Below are positions 27,643-33,835 of a stretch of 33,835 bases of DNA, in pieces. The first letter of the stretch is position 1, and each line of letters starts with the position of its first letter. Both the position numbers and the translations under genes were made by a program. The DNA comes from Stentor roeselii (lineage: Eukaryota > Ciliophora > Heterotrichea > Heterotrichida > Stentoridae), in the NCBI GenBank assembly GCA_006503475.1, contig RSEH01000371.1, positions 1 through 33,835 of the forward strand, given 5' to 3'. The notes beneath the pieces are model-generated. The model searched no databases and was not told the origin of the DNA. It saw only the letters and a program-made list of their open reading frames with translations.

Positions 27643-29034
27643 TTCTTTATTTATTTTAGTATTAGAATTGACTATTCATATGATAAAATGATTAATTTTT
27701 TCTTATAGAACTTGAAGCTTAAGCTTTCAAAATTGATAAAAAAATATCGTGCTTTGATCTAATAAGTTTTTAGGTTAATTTCAAGGAATTTTAAAGAATT
27801 GAATACAGAATTAGATGTTTCTGATTGCTTAATTGATTAAATAAATTACAAAAAGGAACAAATAATCAATCCTCTAAATTTTTATCGCTTATGTCTCAGA
27901 TATTTACTTTAATAAAAATAGGTATCAAAAATTCAGTTTCGATTTTTTTACATAAGGATAAGTTTTCAACTTCAAATAGCAGATCATATTGCTAATTTGC
28001 TGATTAATTATGGACTTCAATATAATTAATAAAATTTCTATCAATTTTAAATCTTTTTTAAGAATCTTTTAATTTTATTTTTCAGTTAATTTAAACCTTT
28101 AAATAAATCGATTATTTGAGATTTCAGTGACTAAGTGATTATAAATGCTTATGATTTATTCTAAGTAATATCAATTTTAATTTATAACTTTTTCTTTCTT
28201 CCTTCATTATCAGCAAAATACTTATTCTTTTATTTGCTGTGTAAATTTATATGTTTATAACTTTGAACACTGATCCTCAACTTTTATTCTTATTTGCTTT
28301 TACAAAATCTAAAGTGTCTATAAGATGATTTTGTTTTCCAATATAACATCCACTTTAACTACTTGAATATCTTAATTGAAACTAGGCACTGATTCTACAA
28401 GCAAGTAAATTTTGAGTAATTAATATTCGGAATAATCTTTGATCATGAAAGTAGTACTGATAGCTTTCATGCTTGAATATTATATTAGAAGTTATATTTT
28501 TAATAAAATATCTTAGCCTATCATTTAATATCCAACTTCTTAGTAGATAGGCTGTGAGATTGATTATGCCCTAGTTTATAATTTTTCTAAACAATTTGTT
28601 AAATTAAGACAATAATATTATTAAAATCAGATCTATTTTTAGATAATTAATCTAAATATAAGTCTATTGATACCATTAAAAACTAAAACTTTCTATTGAA
28701 AAAGCCTGGATACATACAAATATGATAATTAATGACCTTATTACCTTTTCTAAAATTATCATCATGATTAATTATTCGACTGTATCCAGAATTAAGCATT
28801 TAATTATAAAATATTAAAATTAATAGATTTGATAAAATTTAAAAAGTTTTCAAAGTTTGCATTTTTAATATCCCTGAATATTTCATAAAAGAAAGTTCAA
28901 TTATAGAATTATTAGTCCATAATCATCTAAGTGAATTTTTAATTTAATTATATTTCTTATGGAAAATGATTAAAAGCAATCTCTGTACCTCATTATACAA
29001 AATTGATTTAAAGTAATAAAACCATTCAAGTTAA
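27643..29034. other. 1.4-kb divergent spacer with clustered hairpins
   Basis: No gene is seen. Three inverted repeats lie within 350 bp: CATGAAAG/CTTTCATG (28444-28451 and 28464-28471), AGCCTATC/GATAGGCT (28515-28522 and 28546-28553), and the 84-nt structure at 28706-28789 listed separately. The spacer should hold the promoters of the MORN gene (minus) and the kelch gene (plus). Confidence 0.5.
28706..28789. repeat. 84-nt imperfect hairpin
   Basis: CTGGATACA (28706-28714) pairs perfectly with TGTATCCAG (28781-28789). Inside, GATAATTAAT (28724-28733) pairs with ATTAATTATT (28767-28776) with one G-T pair. An alternative inner stem pairs ATGATAATT (28722-28730) with AATTATCAT (28754-28762). It could be a small structured RNA, a small-RNA precursor or a tiny fold-back element. 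Confidence 0.45.
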
Positions 29035-32000
29035 ATGATTTTCTTATTCCTTATTCTTTCTGAATCTGTGAGAATCAACTACTTACCTGAAACAAAGACT
29101 CCTCCATCAGCCCGATCAAACAGCTTACTCTGCTTTTTAAAAGCAAGATCATCTTTAGTAATTTTCGGAGGCTGGAATAGCGAAAAAGTATATAATGATA
29201 TTTGGGAGTTTTCTTTACTTTCATTATCATGGGAAAACATTATTCCGGTCTCAGAGAATCTTCCTAGTAATCCCCACTCAGAGCCAAGACATAAAGCTGG
29301 AGGTTTGGCAAGTTCAAATAATCAAAAATTTTACATCTTTGGAGGCAGGACAAGTTCAGGTCCTGAAAATGATTTCTGGGTGTTCGATTTCATTTGTCTC
29401 AAATGGGAAATGCTTCAAACAGACTCGACTCCAAGTCCGAGATCAGGTTTTGCTTTCACGAGTTATGAAGAGGGAAAAAATGATTATTTGGTTATTCAAG
29501 GAGGTCTCACTCTAAATGGACTAGTGAATGAGTTATACAGGTAAAAGCTAAAAAGGCTTGATTTGGGTAAACTTGAGTGGATTATTTTGCCTGAAAGCGG
29601 AGAAAAGCCTGAACCGAGTAAAGAATCAGTTCTTGTGCATCACGATGAATACCTTTTGTTGACAGCTGGGATGCTGAAGAATGAAACAGAGTGTTTATCT
29701 TATCTGTATCGCTATTCTTTATCTGAGCTTACTTGGTCAGTCATTTCAGACAAAAGAAGTACCTTTAAATGCCGATATTTGGCTAAAGGTTTCGTGCATG
29801 ATGAAAAATTGTTTATACCTTTCGGCTGGCTTTCCTCAATTAACGCTAAAGCTGTGGATATGGTAAAATTTGATTTAAAAAGCAAAGAAAAGTATTGGGA
29901 AGAAGTCGAAATAATGTCAGAGCTCGCCGCTGATGAGTATTCGCTAACGCGTACAGAGGACTCTGTATATTTCTTCGGAGGATATAATCATTTCTTAGAA
30001 TCAGTCACCAATAAGCTCGATAAGATTCACTTAAAGCGATTCGAGCTAGTTCCAATGACCGGAAACCTTGTTTTTCCCAATAAGAGATCCATGCATTCTA
30101 TGAGTGTTATCAATTCAAGATTTTATGTTTTTGGAGGAGTTGACTCTCAGGAAGTTTTTAATGATCTTTGGAGGTTTGACGTTGAACACTCTCAGTGGGA
30201 GCAAGTTCCTGCAAAAGGAAGCTTTCCAACTGGAAGATATTCCCATGCTGCTGGCGAAGAAGGAGATGCCTTCGTGATTTGGGGTGGCCAAAACTTGAAT
30301 GGGCTTATGAACGACTTGTTTATCTTCAATACAATCACGGAGACTTGGACTGAATTGAAGGAAGCATCTTCCAGCAAACCGAAACCTGCCAAAGGTGCTT
30401 GTCTTGTGCTGAAAAACTACCAAATTTACTTGTATGGAGGAAAAACTGACTCAAATATTTCAAATGAACTCTGGGAATTCAATATGGGCGACAGTCGATA
30501 TAAACTTATTTCGTCTAACTGCCCTGTTTCAGTTTCTTTCGCTCATTGCTGGCTTGAGTTTGAGTTGTTTTATGTTTCTTTAGGATCGAAAAGGGATGAA
30601 GCACCTTCAGCTCAGATTGTTTATTTTAACTTTTCTTCGTCTTTTTGGGAAACATTTCATAGTCATGTTATGAATGTTCATGATTCAGCCCAGTCTGTTC
30701 AAATTTTCATTGATGGAAAATTGATAAGTGTTGGAGGACAGTCTTGGATGCAGGATGCTGTTAAGAGTATTTCAATATTAGGCCCAGAAAATCTCGAAAC
30801 GACTGTGCTCTTTGAACTAGACGTCCCAATATATGGTTCAGCCTCAGTTTACTACAATAGGTCGCTTTATATTTTTGGAGGAGGTAGAGTTTTAGGAGGT
30901 TCATTACTTCCAAACATCGGCCACAATCTTTTTCTAGAGCTAGAATTAAAAGAAATTTGCAAGGATGGAAAATGTTCAGTTTTATGTTCAAGTGGGACAA
31001 GATTTTCTGGAATAACCTGTGAGATATGTAAAAAAGGAACTTTTTCTGAAGGTTTTGAAAATTTAAAATGCATACCTTGTCCAGTTGGAAGTTTCAATCA
31101 AAATTTCGGATCTTCAAGTTCAAAGCAATGTCTTCCTTGTCCAGAAGGTCAATATAATAATAAAACAGGTGCAAGTGCATGCAAAGTTTGTCCAGTAGAC
31201 CAGTATTGCCCAATAGGAAGTACGAGCTTTTCTGTAAGGACTAGTCAAGAAACTACTGAAAGTATTCAGCCACCGTTATATGAAGACCCAAATCTAAGAG
31301 AAACACTTATAATCTACCAAACTCTTGCAAGCGTCCCTCTTTTTCTATTATTTATAATCCTACTTTCTTTCAGAAATCTCAGGGCAAAACTTTTCAAGAT
31401 TGATATTTTTGATCATAATCATGAAAATTTAGAGAGCAAATACTTGATCAAGAAAAAGACAACTATTGGCGCATGCTTTTCTATTTTGTTTGTCATTGGA
31501 GCTCTTTTGATCACATGTTCATCAGTGGTTTTTTTCTTTAAAGCTAATGTGCATGAGTCGAAGGGGTTGGTTACACTAGCTGTCCTTGAATCTGAAGTTA
31601 AAAATTTGAGTGCTGAAGATTTTTCAGTACAGATAACACTTGATTCATTTGGAGGTGCATGCGAATTCAATTCAAAATGCATAAATTCAATGAAAATAAT
31701 TGATAATTTCATTAGCTATTCTAAAAAATCAATCATTTGCAAAATGCTGGAAAACAGATCTTGTAAAATTAGCATTATTTACTCTAATGCAATAATAAAA
31801 ACAGGTTATAAGATTTCCCTGTCAATCACTGAAAAATCAAGTTTTTCATCAGGGATTGAAGTAAATGTGACCTCAAGTTCATCTATTCCCAATCAAATAA
31901 GTTCAGTATTTTCGCGAATCACTTCTGATATTGACTCAATTTTTATTGGAGCAGTTCCAAGTGATTTTTTTTTTCTTGCAACACCTTCTTTGTTCAAGTC

Positions 32001-32406
32001 AGAATCAGACTTATGGGAAAGCGAGGTCACTGGATATCATATCTCTGAAAGGAGCAGTCCTAAACCAGGGAGTCAGTTTAAGACTCAAGATATACCTGCT
32101 GTCTCTTATCTTAATTTGAATATTTTCATTGAAAGAAACTCGGCTGGACTATTAACTAAAAGAATGTTGAAACAAAATTATATGTTTTTCATTGGGAGTT
32201 TACTTGGAACTGTTTCTGGACTTTTTAGCGCTACTGGATTTGTTATGAGGCTGTTCGAAAGATTATTCAATAAGTTTATTAAAAAGAAATTGATTAATCA
32301 AGTTCAGAATCAAGAAATCTCTGTACCAAAAAGCGCCAGCAATATCAAGATAGCTGATAATGTTGATTCACCTATCATCCATACCAATTCAGAACAAGAT
32401 AGTTAG
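29035..32406 (+). CDS. kelch/cysteine-rich multi-pass surface protein (two exons)
   Basis: The coding sequence is 29035-29540 joined to 29556-32406, giving 1118 aa. A short hydrophobic N-terminus (MIFLFLILS) may be a signal peptide. Kelch-type propeller blades follow, with strings such as FGGWNSEKVYNDIW, FGGRTSSGPENDFWVF, FGGVDSQEVFNDLWRF, WGGQNLNGLMNDLFIF, YGGKTDSNISNELWEF and IFGGGRVLGG. Residues ~636-722 are a cysteine-rich region of the GCC2/GCC3 or TNFR-like type (CEICKKGTFSEG, CIPCPVGSFNQN, CLPCPEGQYNNKTGASACKVC). Three membrane segments lie at about 750-775, 804-830 and 1042-1069, and the ~210 residues between the second and third are predicted extracellular. Large surface proteins of this cysteine-rich type are common in ciliates. 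It may be an adhesion or sensory protein; the ligand is unknown. Retaining the intron would stop translation after 169 residues. Confidence 0.88.
29541..29555 (+). other. 15-nucleotide spliceosomal intron
   Basis: GTAAAAGCTAAAAAG, with GT and AG ends, lies inside an Arg codon (AG|G, phase 2). Its removal restores one continuous frame (LVNELYR then LDLGKLEW) between two kelch blades. Unspliced, it places TAA at 29542-29544. An internal CTAA could serve as branch site. The length is multiple-of-three, so only the in-frame stop reveals it; other such introns without stops could hide in the window's other genes. Confidence 0.9.
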
Positions 32407-33673
32407 AATAGATAAAGTTTTTTTCTTTATTTTTAGAATTCTTATACATTTTCTATTTTAAGTACTCATCCTATACCAAATTCTTTAATAAAATTCATAA
32501 TCTTCAGTTTAAATTATTTTAAAATTCAGGTACCTTCCAAATTAATAAATCAAGGATATTTTAATGAATTTTCTTTGTTTTCATTGATTTGCTAAAAAGT
32601 AAATATTTCCTATAATTGCTCTTATATTATAAATAGGATTTCTTGATTAAAAATTCTATTCTTGTGACAACTATTAAAATTTTTGTCGAATTTTGTTAAG
32701 GCTTATCTACTCATTAAGGTTTTAGGTAATAGATAAATTAAACTAATAAAGTATATAATTTTATTTTAAATCTTAATATGCAGTTTACTAAATCATTTAA
32801 ATTTAATTTTTTGTAGAATGGGGTCTTAAGCAAATAATATATGTGCTTCGCTATCCAAATAAAGCTTAACCAATGCTTGAAATTCTAGATGATTATTAAT
32901 CATATTTCAAATTTTCAAATAGTTGAAAGAATCTTCCTATTTCAATCTTTATATATTATTGTTTTATTGATTACTGTTGGCTAAATTAATTCAAACATTA
33001 TAATGTATCATTAAATTTGGGGATTTAAGGTTCTACATGGGTCTAGGATAATTTACGAAAACCTGTTGATATCCCTAGAAGAAATTTATCTTAAACTTGG
33101 AGAAATACACAAATTTCTAATTTAAATCTTAAAGCTTCTTAATAAAAACTTATGCCAATTAATTAAAAGGTAAAATTGCACACCGTGTTCATAAACAATG
33201 AAAACTAGAGTTATTAGCATCACACAAAAATACAAATATAAAAAATGTTCTTCAAGTTTCTATCAAATTTTCTAATACAGATGAAAAGGCTAATGATATT
33301 AAACTAATCGATACTTAGATCATAATCGATGATAAAACGGAAAAAAAGATCCTAATATATCAAATTCTCTAGATTAAATTAGAAGAATAATTTATGGCTG
33401 ACAAATTGAACATTGATGTTTGTTGTGAGGATTTTAATTAAGATTAATCTAAATTCGCTTCATAAATCAATATTTGATTTAATAAGAAAACTAAGTTAAT
33501 TAGTAAACTCTTGAATTGTTTTGATACCCTTGGAACAATTTTGAAGTTTGATTTCTTGAATTTGAATAGAATTTAACTAGTGTTACAACAGAAGATAGAT
33601 AATTATAACTTTTTATTAGATTTTAGTATAAACTATTAAAGGTATATTTTGGCTAGAAAATCTAAGTCTATAA
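32407..33673. other. 1.27-kb AT-rich spacer, no supported gene
   Basis: No intact gene or clear RNA was seen. A 15-codon frame at 33394-33441 (starting Met-Ala-Asp-Lys-Leu) and a short codon-like run near 33078-33123 are too small to support. The right end must contain the promoter of the gene at 33674. Confidence 0.5.
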
Positions 33674-33835
33674 ATGGCGGAATCAGGTTCACGCAGATTA
33701 GCGAGAGAAGAAATACTCAAAATTCCTGGAGATAATGATGACATAAGAGGAGCTAAAGTTCAAAAGAAGATATATAAGTACTATAAAAGGTATTCAGAAT
33801 ATAAAGAAAAAACATATTCATGGCCGATGAAAGTC
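33674..33835 (+). CDS. 5' end of a gene that leaves the window (54 codons)
   Basis: An ATG in TATAAATG context (33669-33676), the context used by several other genes here, opens a frame that runs without a stop to the window edge. The visible peptide begins MAESGSRRLAREEILKIPGD and continues with a basic, Tyr/Lys-rich helix (IYKYYKRYSEYKEK). It is hydrophilic, without a signal peptide. The base composition is clearly less AT-rich than the preceding spacer, supporting a real coding start. The family cannot be named from 54 residues. Confidence 0.65.
   Translation, partial: MAESGSRRLAREEILKIPGDNDDIRGAKVQKKIYKYYKRYSEYKEKTYSWPMKV

Noticed and set aside
33394-33441. Short frame starting Met-Ala-Asp-Lys-Leu
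   Set aside because: It is fifteen codons only, with no start context like the other genes and no flanking coding signal.
1-33835. tRNA genes, rRNA, CRISPR arrays, telomeric repeats, insertion sequences with transposase
   Set aside because: No T-loop-like motif with acceptor pairing, no rRNA core sequence, no regularly spaced repeat array of CRISPR type, no telomere repeat at either end and no transposase-like reading frame was seen by eye.

Overview
The window looks like macronuclear DNA of a heterotrich ciliate close to Stentor. It is AT-rich. All long reading frames use the standard genetic code, and TAA, TAG and TGA all serve as terminators. One gene is interrupted by a 15-nucleotide GT...AG intron, a length known from Stentor and its relatives. 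The protein types (WD40-linked and other TRP-like channels, MORN, kelch/cysteine-rich surface protein, divergent actin) also fit a ciliate. The species assignment is inference; the intron and the code are read directly.

Left part (1-8800): three paralogous coiled-coil genes of unknown function (851-1852, 3490-4530, 7222-8301) lie in the same orientation, separated by long AT-rich spacers. All three share a 22-bp palindromic element about 55-60 bp before the start codon and the start context TATAAATG. A probable decayed fourth copy sits at the window's left edge. The spacers also hold a ~310-bp imperfect palindrome (about 6690-7005), an open frame without a start codon (3107-3385) and a 58-bp tandem repeat (8381-8777).

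Middle part (8802-25009): this is gene-dense. A lysine-rich disordered protein with an EF-hand-like region is followed by a small basic protein. The small protein's ATG lies six bases after, and in frame with, the stop of a 1193-aa channel. That channel and a 1175-aa paralog each join an N-terminal WD40-type propeller to a C-terminal TRP-like six-helix channel. Between them lies a clear relic of a third copy that has lost its middle and carries frameshifts. A divergent actin (Asp154 replaced by Tyr) is packed between the second channel gene (24 bp between start codons) and a third, unrelated TRP-like channel gene (0 bp between stop codons).

Right part (25284-33835): a divergent ADP/ATP-carrier-like mitochondrial carrier, a MORN-repeat protein, a 1.4-kb spacer with clustered hairpins, a spliced kelch/cysteine-rich membrane protein of 1118 aa, a 1.27-kb spacer, and the first 54 codons of a gene that leaves the window.

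There is no operon logic. The shared theme is local gene duplication and decay (the coiled-coil family and the WD40-channel family), plus several membrane, ion-channel and cytoskeletal proteins that may serve the cortex. That functional link is inference only.
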